From Planctomycetota bacterium (GTDB lineage Bacteria; Planctomycetota; Brocadiia; SM23-32), in assembly GCA_018334735.1 (NCBI GenBank), contig JAGXLK010000192.1, forward strand, positions 1 to 5,796: a stretch of 5,796 nt of DNA. Reading direction: 5' to 3'. Numbering within the stretch: position 1 is the first letter of the stretch; every line of letters starts with the position of its first letter. The position numbers and the translations under genes were made by a program. The notes beneath the pieces are model-generated. The model did not search any database. It worked only from the letters and a program-made list of their open reading frames with translations, and was not told the origin of the DNA. Below are positions 1 to 5,670 of this stretch, piece after piece.

Positions 1-1
1 G

Positions 2-139
2 GGTAAGTTTCTCGCCGATCCGGCGCGGGAATTAAAAGACCTGCACCCCGGATTCTTCCAGATCACAAACGGCACACTCGATCTCGGTTCGCTCAGCGGA
101 CCTGGACTGGGCTACAAAATAGCTGAATCATACGATTGA
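2..139 (+). CDS. C-terminal end of an enolase-superfamily (mandelate racemase/muconate lactonizing type) enzyme, 5' truncated by the window edge
   Basis: The frame is open from base 2 to a TGA at 137-139 and gives 45 residues, so most of the gene lies to the left. What is seen: a stretch reading NGTLDLGSLSGPGLGYKI near the end, with GPGLGY at residues 33-38 of the fragment. From family knowledge, mandelate racemase/muconate lactonizing enzymes commonly finish with a 'dG.l..P..PGLGi' segment that packs against the barrel, and this tail fits it. All catalytic residues (the Lys/His bases and the Asp/Glu metal ligands) are upstream and not visible, so the substrate cannot be named. Members often dehydrate or epimerise sugar acids, which would suit the lyase gene next door, but that gene is convergent and cannot share its transcript. 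The family call rests on one short motif and could be wrong. Confidence 0.55.
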   Translation, partial: GKFLADPARELKDLHPGFFQITNGTLDLGSLSGPGLGYKIAESYD

Positions 140-179
140 GGTTGAAAACCTTCCAGGCCGAAGCAAGAACACGAAACTT

Positions 180-2474
180 TCAAAGCCCCCAGCCCACCGC
201 AATCCCCCCAACTTGAACGCCCTCGCATTCGGCGTCAGCTTCAGTCAATTTCAAATGGAGTTCCTCCCCGCCGAATGCCGCTCGATCGATCACTCCTTCT
301 GGACCGAGAGTCATAAGGAAAAGGGGCGACCCCGTCCCGGGAGGCTTTTTGACGCACAGTTCGGCCGGAACATCCGAGCGGTTGGTATAAGAACGCACCA
401 CCAGCGTTTTGCTCTGTTCGGCACTCCATTCCTCAGGCGCGAAAATTCTCAATAAATACGACGGATCGCTGGCGGGAAGCCGAAATGTTTGTTCGCCAAC
501 CTGCTCCATTTCAGCCGGATGATGAATCCACCATTCGCTCGACGCCGTGGAATCGGTAACAGACCTATCGACAAATACAAACAAATGAGGCTTGATAAAA
601 AGCACGTCTCGCTGCAAGATTTTGAGGCCCGTAGTTTCCGGATAAGCCGGCGCAAGGTTACAGCTCACCCGGCAGTACGAAGGCACATCCATAAAATCCT
701 GGATCTCGCCATAACCACCGTCCGGGGGCAAAGTCGACCAAACCCTCCCATCTGAAAACTGACCGTGACCGTTAATGGTCAAAGTATTGTGGTGTTTGGT
801 CAGCTTTTTGTATGTTCCCCCCGGGGTAACAACCACAGGTTGTCCGCCATGGTGAAGCACAAACGAGCCCGCGTCCGGCTCATAGTGCGCGCAGTCGTAA
901 CGAGTCATTTTGTGAAAAACGCTATGCCCGCCCGGCGGCCCGCAATGCAGTCTGAACCACGGTCCCCCATCGAACCAGCCGGAACGCATCGTCACAATCC
1001 CTCCGTCGGGAAAATACTGACACGCCGGGAAACCATGGTTCGTCTCTCGCCGTCCACCCGTATACCAGAGCGCGAGCACTGCGTTTCTCGCAAGTTTCTC
1101 CGGAGATGACCGTTCCACCCGCCGGTCTATCTGGTGGCGAAGGTATGCTCCCCCGACAGATGCTTCGCCGGATAGCAAAGCGTGCAGGGCGGTATTAAAA
1201 GACGGCCCTTTTGGCCCGCCCGACGTCGCCATCACGTACGCGGGAAAACACCGAAATTGCGGGTGGTCAAACAGATTAATTCCGGTGGCGACTTTCAAAG
1301 CTTCCGTGTAACGGACGATAAACTGCATCCCGTAACGATCTGTCAGAGGCGGCGTCGAGCCATCTGAGGCATATCGTTCGTAAACCTTTTGATAAAGACT
1401 TCTTACCCAAACCGCCCACTTCTTCGCTTCCGGGTCTTCTCTCATGAAAAGCAGGCCGGCAACGCCCAGACCGAGGCTGGCCGCGTGCATGTGATTCTGC
1501 GCAAATCCGACCGGCCAGTAGTCGCGCTGCAGAACACTGAACAAGTACAGCTTTCGCGCCCTCTCGAAAATCGTTTCCCGCAACCGACTTAACCGGTCGG
1601 TCTCCAGCAAACCGTGAAGCCAGTCGTAGGTTATCACCAGGGCATAAAGGTTCAGGCCGGTGCTCATATCGTTTTCGTGCCCCATCTCGTGAGGATTGGG
1701 ACAGTGGCCCCAGTACGGCAGATCCATAAGAAGTTCCGCGCCCCGATAGGTGGCAGCCGCTCGTTTCTCATCCTCTTTGATAACAGCAGCCAGTGCCGCA
1801 GTCTCGATCTGCTTAAAGAAACCTCTTTGGCCTGTCTGTTCAGTGGCGGGCAGAGGATCGGCACCACAAATAGCGTCGATGACCTTCTTGTGGTTCCCCT
1901 CGGACAGCGATTGCAGTTCGGAAAGACGCTCCGGCGTCAGGAGAATTTGCGGATGTCCCTCTCGCCCGTTCACCATTTCCCGCATATCCGGGCCGGGAGA
2001 TCTCTCGTCCGGGCCAAAGCAGACATCGACGATGTCTTTCAACTTTATTTCCGATTCCGTTTCGGGAAAGCAAAACGCGATTTCGTGGTTGCCGTCATGC
2101 TCAATCTCGACACCGGTGGAAAAACGGTATCGCCCCGCGGGCAAATCATCGAGCCCCGGCAGATCGGCCCACGTGCGCCCGAGAAATTCCCCATCGAGCC
2201 GCACCGCCATCCACGGGACAACCATATGCTCGCATGCCTGATCCCAGGGCCCTGTTGTTTCCGAGGCCGATGGCAGATTTTGCAATGGTTCGTTCTCCAT
2301 CTGCCGTAATTTCTCAATCGATAGAAAAAGCCTGTCCGTTGGGAGCCCCTCGCGGCTTGTCATATCGATTCGGTAAATGCCCGGATTGATCCGCCCGGTC
2401 AGCTTGAGGCACCGCCCGGAAACTGAGAGTTTCAGTTCGGTGACCGACGGTTGCACTTGGAGTTCAGGCGACAT
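180..2474 (-). CDS. Heparinase II/III family polysaccharide lyase-like protein
   Basis: A 764-residue protein with the lyase layout: an N-terminal beta-rich region (about 1-170), an 'LLTPERLSEL' segment at 178-187 that opens the alpha/alpha toroid (about 180-480), and a C-terminal beta-sandwich (about 485-764). Family enzymes cleave uronic-acid polysaccharides or oligosaccharides by beta-elimination. Visible candidates for the catalytic set are Asn327-His328 (QNHMH), Tyr381 (TDRYGMQF) and His530; the 53-residue His-Tyr spacing resembles that known for heparinase II (His202/Tyr257). The motifs DAGSF (534-538) and HHNTLTINGHGQ (561-572) are typical of the C-terminal sheet. Two positions that normally bind zinc look replaced (Glu532, Thr550). 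The start is ATG at 2474: an in-frame TGA lies at 2487-2489 with no alternative start between, and the Shine-Dalgarno match (TGGA) is weak. The N-terminus has no hydrophobic signal-peptide core. The substrate (heparin-like, alginate, pectic or other) cannot be told from sequence. Confidence 0.85.
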   Translation of the reverse strand: MSPELQVQPSVTELKLSVSGRCLKLTGRINPGIYRIDMTSREGLPTDRLFLSIEKLRQMENEPLQNLPSASETTGPWDQACEHMVVPWMAVRLDGEFLGRTWADLPGLDDLPAGRYRFSTGVEIEHDGNHEIAFCFPETESEIKLKDIVDVCFGPDERSPGPDMREMVNGREGHPQILLTPERLSELQSLSEGNHKKVIDAICGADPLPATEQTGQRGFFKQIETAALAAVIKEDEKRAAATYRGAELLMDLPYWGHCPNPHEMGHENDMSTGLNLYALVITYDWLHGLLETDRLSRLRETIFERARKLYLFSVLQRDYWPVGFAQNHMHAASLGLGVAGLLFMREDPEAKKWAVWVRSLYQKVYERYASDGSTPPLTDRYGMQFIVRYTEALKVATGINLFDHPQFRCFPAYVMATSGGPKGPSFNTALHALLSGEASVGGAYLRHQIDRRVERSSPEKLARNAVLALWYTGGRRETNHGFPACQYFPDGGIVTMRSGWFDGGPWFRLHCGPPGGHSVFHKMTRYDCAHYEPDAGSFVLHHGGQPVVVTPGGTYKKLTKHHNTLTINGHGQFSDGRVWSTLPPDGGYGEIQDFMDVPSYCRVSCNLAPAYPETTGLKILQRDVLFIKPHLFVFVDRSVTDSTASSEWWIHHPAEMEQVGEQTFRLPASDPSYLLRIFAPEEWSAEQSKTLVVRSYTNRSDVPAELCVKKPPGTGSPLFLMTLGPEGVIDRAAFGGEELHLKLTEADAECEGVQVGGIAVGWGL

Positions 2475-2532
2475 GTGATTCCAGAATCATATTGCTGTCT
2501 GAAAATTGGTTTTGTCGATTGTGACGCAACGA

Positions 2533-2561
2533 CGAGATTGCTTCGCTGTGCTTGCAATGAC
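2533..2561 (-). repeat. REP-like palindromic repeat unit, copy 1 (reverse orientation)
   Basis: Read on the minus strand, this unit begins GTCATTGCAAG, has a short variable middle, and ends GCAATCTCG. The two ends are near-complementary (CATTGC against GCAATC, and the flanking CG/AG bases), so it can fold weakly. The same pair of end motifs recurs in the opposite orientation at 2827-2869, matching 10 of 11 and 9 of 9 bases. From memory, 'GTCATTGCGAG...GCAATCTCG' is a widespread dispersed intergenic repeat in environmental bacteria; its copy number in this genome cannot be seen here. Confidence 0.7.
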
Positions 2562-2589
2562 AGAGAATGCTATTAACCCGCTTTTCTCA

Positions 2590-2686
2590 AGCGGCGCCAG
2601 TGCTGCAGCTGCGCGAAAGCCAAGCGCAGGAGTATTTTCATACTTCAAGTGCAGGCTGACAAAGCAGATGCAGTGCTGGCGTCGCT
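2590..2686. repeat. 97-bp imperfect inverted repeat (large hairpin)
   Basis: The sequence folds back on itself around base 2638. The centre is AGTAT, loop TTTC, ATACT (2631-2644). Further out, AGCC (2618-2621) pairs with GGCT (2654-2657), CTGC (2609-2612) with GCAG (2664-2667), CTGCA (2603-2607) with TGCAG (2669-2673), CGCCAG (2595-2600) with CTGGCG (2676-2681) and AGCG (2590-2593) with CGCT (2683-2686). All the outer pairs share one axis and the inner pairs are offset by a single base, so one bulge suffices. It has no coding character. It could be a MITE-like relic, the middle of a composite repeat, or a structured RNA. Confidence 0.7.
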
Positions 2687-2826
2687 CCCGGAGGGCGAAC
2701 CGCTGTTTTTAGACTCGAATTACAGACTGTGTACTGAGATCAGATGCGAAATATAGTGCAAAGTCTTTTTGGGATGTCGTTTATAATAATTATCTCTTTA
2801 GGTTCGTGAAAAATGCGGGTGAAGAC

Positions 2827-2869
2827 GTCATTGCGAGGCCCCCGCCGTTTGAGCGACGCGGCAATCTCG
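2827..2869 (+). repeat. REP-like palindromic repeat unit, copy 2 (forward orientation)
   Basis: This begins GTCATTGCGAG at 2827-2837 and ends GCAATCTCG at 2861-2869, with a GC-rich middle that differs from copy 1 in length and sequence. Together with copy 1 it forms an inverted pair whose inner ends are about 265 bp apart, with the large palindrome between them. Confidence 0.75.
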
Positions 2870-2959
2870 CTCTTCTACCCATGAAATGAACTGTCATGAA
2901 CCGTATAGCGGGAAAAACGGCCTGAAAAGATTCCTGAGAAAATCAGTTTGGCTCGTTCA

Positions 2960-4036
2960 TCAGCCGGATTCCGGTCCTTTGAAACCCGGCGTGGGTGGTT
3001 GGTTTGGGATGTAGGCACCGCAATTCCGGGCCTCTTTGCGGAAATTCTGACGCATCGGTGAATAGACATTGCGGGCGTACATATTACTCACTTGTCCCCC
3101 GGGAGGCACGATCTCGTCGACAGCGTCCAGTTCTTCCTGGGTGAGCTCGATTTCGCACGCTTCAATGCCCTCCTGGATATATTTGAGCTTTCGGGCGCCG
3201 AGAATAGGAGCCGTAATGCCCGGTTGCTGCATAACCCACGCAAGGCTGAACTGAGGAACACTTACGGAACGAGCGGCAGCGAGTGGACGCAGTTTTTCGA
3301 CGGCTTTGACAGCCTCTTCGGTAAAACGGTCGTCCGAACCCGGCTCCTTACCGGCCAGGCGACTGCCCTCGGGGGCTCCTTTGCCGGGACGGTATTTTCC
3401 GGAAAGGATGCCTCCCGCAAGAGGGCTAAACACCGTGATACCAATCCCGTGCCGGATGGCCGTCCAGGTCAGCTCGTTCTCCAGAGTTCGATCGAGAATG
3501 TTGTATACGCTTTGCTCGTTGGCAAACCGGACAAGTCCGCGGTATTTGCTGATCGTTACGGCCTCCGCTAACAATGCAGCAGGGTGTTTGGAAGTCCCAA
3601 CGTAGCGGACCTTGCCCTGCTTGACCAGCATATCAAACGCACCGAGCAATTCCTCCAGGGGTGTATTCAGGTCAACGACATGCAGCAAATAGAGGTCGAT
3701 ATAATCCGTCTGCAGACGTCTGAGACTTGCCTCGCACGCCTCAATAATATGCTTGCGGCTGGCCCCGTAATCGTTGGCTCCCTCGCCCATATACCACCCG
3801 AATTTGGTCGTCAGAACGACCTCGTCACGCAGATTCTCTTCAGCGAGGACACGGCCGACAACCTCCTCTGATTCTCCGTAACAGTCCGCGGTATCGACGA
3901 AATTGACCCCTCCATCGATCGCTTCGTGCACGATTTCTTTTGCGTTCTCATAATTTTCCGACACAAAACCTCTCATGGTGCCGAGACACAATTTTGAAAC
4001 TCTCAGGCCCGTTTCACCCAACTGTCTGTATTCCAT
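2960..4036 (-). CDS. Aldo/keto reductase, NAD(P)H-dependent
   Basis: A 358-residue cytoplasmic (beta/alpha)8-barrel oxidoreductase that would interconvert an aldehyde or ketone and its alcohol; the substrate is not predictable. It opens with MEYRQLGETGLRVSKLCLGT, the usual family start. The full catalytic tetrad is present: Asp48 and Tyr53 in VDTADCYG, Lys78 in LTTKF and His119 in DLYLLH. Later landmarks are GTSKH (about 148-152), the FSPLAGGILSGKY loop (about 203-215) and the cofactor-phosphate region PILGARKL (about 277-284). The tail runs about 30 residues past the usual C-terminal helix and is Pro/Asn-rich. I chose ATG at 4036 because AAAGAAGGA ends 5 bases before it; a TTG one codon earlier is in frame but too close to that site. 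The gene follows glyQ by 44 bp on the same strand with no strong terminator between, so an operon is likely though no functional link to glycyl-tRNA synthesis is apparent. Confidence 0.92.
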   Translation of the reverse strand: MEYRQLGETGLRVSKLCLGTMRGFVSENYENAKEIVHEAIDGGVNFVDTADCYGESEEVVGRVLAEENLRDEVVLTTKFGWYMGEGANDYGASRKHIIEACEASLRRLQTDYIDLYLLHVVDLNTPLEELLGAFDMLVKQGKVRYVGTSKHPAALLAEAVTISKYRGLVRFANEQSVYNILDRTLENELTWTAIRHGIGITVFSPLAGGILSGKYRPGKGAPEGSRLAGKEPGSDDRFTEEAVKAVEKLRPLAAARSVSVPQFSLAWVMQQPGITAPILGARKLKYIQEGIEACEIELTQEELDAVDEIVPPGGQVSNMYARNVYSPMRQNFRKEARNCGAYIPNQPPTPGFKGPESG

Positions 4037-4041
4037 CAAAA

Positions 4042-4050
4042 TCCTTCTTT
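4042..4050 (-). promoter_or_regulatory. Ribosome binding site of the aldo/keto reductase
   Basis: On the minus strand this reads AAAGAAGGA, a good Shine-Dalgarno match, 5 bases before the ATG at 4036. The in-frame TTG at 4039 would leave only 2 bases, so this site decides the start. Confidence 0.7.
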
Positions 4051-4070
4051 CATACTGTTTTTAACATTGT

Positions 4071-4086
4071 CCATGATTTTTCATGG
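4071..4086. repeat. Short inverted repeat across the glyQ stop codon
   Basis: CCATGA and TCATGG form a perfect 6-bp stem with a 4-base A (or T) loop; the glyQ TGA lies inside one arm. On the minus strand it is not followed by a T run, so it is probably not an intrinsic terminator. It may merely slow or protect the transcript between glyQ and the reductase, or be chance. Confidence 0.45.
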
Positions 4087-4947
4087 TCGTAAAGGGTGGC
4101 CCGCCTGTTCGCGCATTTCACTGTAACCTTCCGCCACACGCCGGGCCAATTTGCGCACGCGGCTGATGTATTTGGTTCTTTCGGCCACACTGATCGCTCC
4201 ACGCGCATCCAGAACATTAAAAATGTGAGAACACTTCAGCACATAATCGCACGCGGGCAGCACTGCATTTTGATCCAGGCACCGCAGACATTCTTCCTCG
4301 CAGGTCTCGAACCAATCATGATGGGCCTGGATGCCAGCGGCTTCGAAATGGTATCGGGAAAATTGGACTTCCGCATCCCGTCTCAATTGCCCGTAGGTTA
4401 TACGCGGGGCCCACTCCAGATCGAACACATTCTCTTTTTTCTGGATGAACATAGAAATCCGCTCAAGACCGTAAGTCAGCTCCACGCAGACCGGATCGAG
4501 ATCGATCCCGCCGACCCGCTGGAAATACGTAAACTGCGTAATCTCCATCCCGTCGAGCCATACCTCCCAGCCGAGTCCCGTCGCACCGAGCGTCGGCGAT
4601 TCCCAGTCGTCCTCGACGAAACGCACGTCGTGCTCGACAAGGTCAATTCCGAGGGCTTCGAGGCTTTCCAGGTAGATGTCCTGGGAATCTTCAGGGGCCG
4701 GTTTGAGAATGACCTGGAACTGATAGAACTCACCGAGCCGGTTGGGATTTTCCCCGTACCGAGCATCGGCGGGACGCCGACTCGGTTCGACGTACGCCAC
4801 CCGCCATGGCTCGGGACCCAGCGCGCGGAGAAACGTCGCCGGATTGAAAGTCCCCGCTCCCACTTCGATGTCATAGGGCTGCTCCAGAACACAGCCGCGG
4901 TCAGTCCAGTATGTCTGGAGTTTAAGGATGAGTTCCTGAAAATTCAC
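4081..4947 (-). CDS. glyQ: Glycyl-tRNA synthetase alpha subunit
   Basis: A 288-residue class II synthetase catalytic subunit that activates glycine with ATP and, with the beta subunit, charges tRNA-Gly in the cytoplasm; length is close to the usual 290-305. Family signatures run the full length: [12 protein letters not shown] (23-34), LRALGPEPW (40-48), [17 protein letters not shown] (54-70), [35 protein letters not shown] in the middle (109-143, described here by position 109-143 only as one continuous conserved block), ELTYGLERI (156-164) and [10 protein letters not shown] (252-261). Residue 35 is Asn where several relatives have His, and residue 62 Ala where Gly is common. The start is GTG at 4947, backed by GGAGA 5-6 bases upstream and by alignment with the usual MNFQ start. 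The beta subunit gene glyS, normally adjacent, is absent: an aldo/keto reductase follows instead, and the protein ends normally, so it is not a split alpha-beta fusion. Confidence 0.97.
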   Translation of the reverse strand: MNFQELILKLQTYWTDRGCVLEQPYDIEVGAGTFNPATFLRALGPEPWRVAYVEPSRRPADARYGENPNRLGEFYQFQVILKPAPEDSQDIYLESLEALGIDLVEHDVRFVEDDWESPTLGATGLGWEVWLDGMEITQFTYFQRVGGIDLDPVCVELTYGLERISMFIQKKENVFDLEWAPRITYGQLRRDAEVQFSRYHFEAAGIQAHHDWFETCEEECLRCLDQNAVLPACDYVLKCSHIFNVLDARGAISVAERTKYISRVRKLARRVAEGYSEMREQAGHPLRP

Positions 4948-4952
4948 ACGTC

Positions 4953-4957
4953 TCTCC
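4953..4957 (-). promoter_or_regulatory. Ribosome binding site of glyQ
   Basis: On the minus strand this reads GGAGA. The core GGAG ends 6 bases before the GTG at 4947 and supports that non-ATG start; no in-frame ATG lies near enough to replace it. Confidence 0.7.
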
Positions 4958-4970
4958 GATGGGAAAACGG

Positions 4971-5000
4971 ATTACATTGAAAAGAAAACCCGGCTGGAAA
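4971..5000 (-). promoter_or_regulatory. Candidate sigma-70-type promoter for glyQ
   Basis: On the minus strand TTTCCA (4995-5000; 4 of 6 to TTGACA) is separated by 18 bases from TGTAAT (4971-4976; 5 of 6 to TATAAT). Transcription would start near 4964 and leave a leader of about 17 bases that just contains the ribosome site. The -35 box lies in the loop of a small hairpin. The match is fair, and whether this organism uses this consensus is unknown. Confidence 0.35.
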
Positions 5001-5004
5001 GCCG
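4980..5004 (-). terminator. Terminator-like hairpin upstream of glyQ
   Basis: On the minus strand CGGCT, loop TTCC, AGCCG is followed by GGTTTTCTTTT, a short stem with a T-rich tail. It ends about 30 bases before the glyQ start. It may end a minus-strand transcript coming from the right, or act as an attenuator if transcription begins upstream of it. The stem is only 5 bp, so it is weak. It overlaps the candidate promoter, and both need not be real. Confidence 0.35.
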
Positions 5005-5107
5005 TTCGCCCGATGTGGCAGGCAATATGGTATCAGGGCTGCCTGGGCGCTGCAAACCACTGGGAGGAATTTGCGCTATGCCTCTCTGCGGATGCTGGTC
5101 GTTTGTG

Positions 5108-5122
5108 CTGCGGGGCCCGCAG
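5108..5122. repeat. 15-bp perfect palindrome with one central base
   Basis: CTGCGGG and CCCGCAG flank a single G. The single-base centre is too tight for an RNA hairpin without opening pairs, so a protein-binding site or chance in GC-rich DNA is as likely. Confidence 0.4.
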
Positions 5123-5287
5123 GCTTCTGTACCGCGTTCTGAACTCCAGCCTCCGGCCGAAGTCCAGTCCGCTCGCTGGTCCGGGCCCTCCTCGGCCAGA
5201 GATGTTGTTATCCGTTTTGCGTCGACAACCGTTTTTGAACCATATTCGGACAAAGTGATAAATATCAGCGGGGGTGACAGCCACCTT

Positions 5288-5307
5288 GCCGGCGCTCCGG
5301 CGCCGGC
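5288..5307 (+). repeat. Perfect 8-bp hairpin with a UCCG tetraloop
   Basis: GCCGGCGC and GCGCCGGC flank the loop TCCG. Read as plus-strand RNA, the loop is closed by C-G and belongs to the very stable cUNCGg tetraloop class; the minus-strand loop (CGGA) does not. This hints that, if transcribed, the functional strand is plus. It starts the hairpin cluster. Confidence 0.6.
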
Positions 5308-5315
5308 TCTGGAGT

Positions 5316-5366
5316 GCGGTGCGCAGTTCGGCAACGCCGAACGAAGCACCGCTTTTCTTTTGTTAT
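5316..5366 (+). terminator. Strong two-part hairpin followed by a T-rich tract
   Basis: GCGGTGC (5316-5322) pairs with GCACCGC (5346-5352), and GTTCGGC (5326-5332) with GCCGAAC (5336-5342), separated by a symmetric 3-by-3 internal loop and closed by a 3-base loop. TTTTCTTTTGTTATT follows directly. The shape is that of an intrinsic terminator on the plus strand, but no plus-strand gene lies upstream in the window. It may instead be a copy of a dispersed repeat that happens to carry the T tract. Confidence 0.6.
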
Positions 5367-5368
5367 TC

Positions 5369-5391
5369 TCTGGAGCGGGCGGGAATCCAGA
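5369..5391. repeat. Small hairpin with a G-rich loop
   Basis: TCTGGA and TCCAGA form a 6-bp stem around an 11-base loop. The arm repeats the TCTGGAG word found just before the preceding hairpin (5308-5314), suggesting related or duplicated repeat units. Confidence 0.4.
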
Positions 5392-5406
5392 ACGCGATGC
5401 GGCAAT

Positions 5407-5424
5407 CCGCGGCTCGCGCCGCGG
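5407..5424. repeat. Perfect 7-bp GC hairpin
   Basis: CCGCGGC and GCCGCGG flank the loop TCGC. It sits two bases before the next hairpin, so the two would stack as consecutive stems. Confidence 0.55.
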
Positions 5425-5426
5425 TC

Positions 5427-5446
5427 CACAGGCTGGAGAGCCTGTG
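5427..5446. repeat. Perfect 8-bp hairpin of the CACAGGCT type
   Basis: CACAGGCT and AGCCTGTG flank the loop GGAG. The core GGCTGGA-AGCC also occurs near glyQ (CGGCT-GGAA-AGCCG, 4991-5004). From memory, ACAGGCTGGAAAGCCTGTG-like words recur between genes in some PVC-group genomes; this could not be checked here. Confidence 0.6.
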
Positions 5447-5579
5447 CTACAGGGGTTTCTTAACTTTCTCTCTGTGTTTTCTACCGTTCCGACTCAAGTC
5501 CATTTTCGCCCGCCGGTGGCGGTCTACGCGCATTGTCAGGAGCTGCACCGGGAAGAGACATAAGGGACAAAAGGGACTC

Positions 5580-5599
5580 GGGGCTTCGGACACCGCCCC
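5580..5599. repeat. Weak 5-bp inverted repeat
   Basis: GGGGC and GCCCC flank a 10-base loop in which GG and CC could also pair. It follows two AGGGAC words (5563-5577). This is a minor structure that could be chance. Confidence 0.3.
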
Positions 5600-5670
5600 T
5601 GACATCAGACCGACACAGGCTGGACTTCGGCCGCGAGCTGAATTTCCCCCCTCCGCGGCGCGATATTATC

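Larger units (their letters stand above)
2475..2959. other. Intergenic region of 485 bp with a repeat cluster and an AT-rich stretch
   Basis: No gene is supported here. The stretch lies between the starts-and-ends of two minus-strand genes (lyase start and reductase stop). It holds two REP-like units in opposite orientation, a large imperfect palindrome between them, and an AT-rich segment around 2700-2815 that contains TATAAT on the plus strand at 2782-2787 without a good -35 box. On the minus strand TATGAT precedes the lyase start by only 11 bases, too close to be a normal promoter for a gene with a leader. I could not place a convincing lyase promoter. A plus-strand frame at 2506-2712 translates the first repeat into the RDCFAVLAMT string often seen as an artefact of such repeats. 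Confidence 0.7.

Noticed and set aside
140..179. Bidirectional terminator between the convergent genes
   Set aside because: Only a 5-bp stem (AGGTT-gaa-AACCT) is present, without a T run on either side, so I do not call it.
1614..2309. Plus-strand open frame of 231 codons opposite the lyase gene
   Set aside because: It lies wholly antisense to a well-supported lyase, and its translation shows no family motif; long antisense frames are common opposite GC-rich genes.
2506..2712. Plus-strand open frame of 68 codons containing RDCFAVLAMT
   Set aside because: This string is the translation of the REP-like repeat, and the rest runs through the large palindrome; it is not a gene.
4037..4039. TTG as the start of the aldo/keto reductase
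   Set aside because: It would leave only 2 bases to the Shine-Dalgarno site, while the adjacent ATG has 5.
4096..4980. Plus-strand open frame of 294 codons opposite glyQ
   Set aside because: It mirrors glyQ almost exactly, and glyQ is unmistakable from its motifs. The antisense product has no recognisable domain.
4948..5260. T-box leader or glycine riboswitch controlling glyQ
   Set aside because: I looked for the T-box core (AGGGTGG...ACCGCG type) and for a glycine-aptamer pattern on the minus strand and saw neither; the hairpin near glyQ is too small to imply one.
5288..5446. CRISPR array
   Set aside because: The hairpins differ in sequence and spacing; there is no repeated identical unit with regular spacers.
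5015..5563. Plus-strand open frame of 182 codons in the region upstream of glyQ
   Set aside because: It reads through the perfect hairpins, has low-complexity composition and no recognisable domain, and its start has no convincing role. Structure explains the sequence better than coding.
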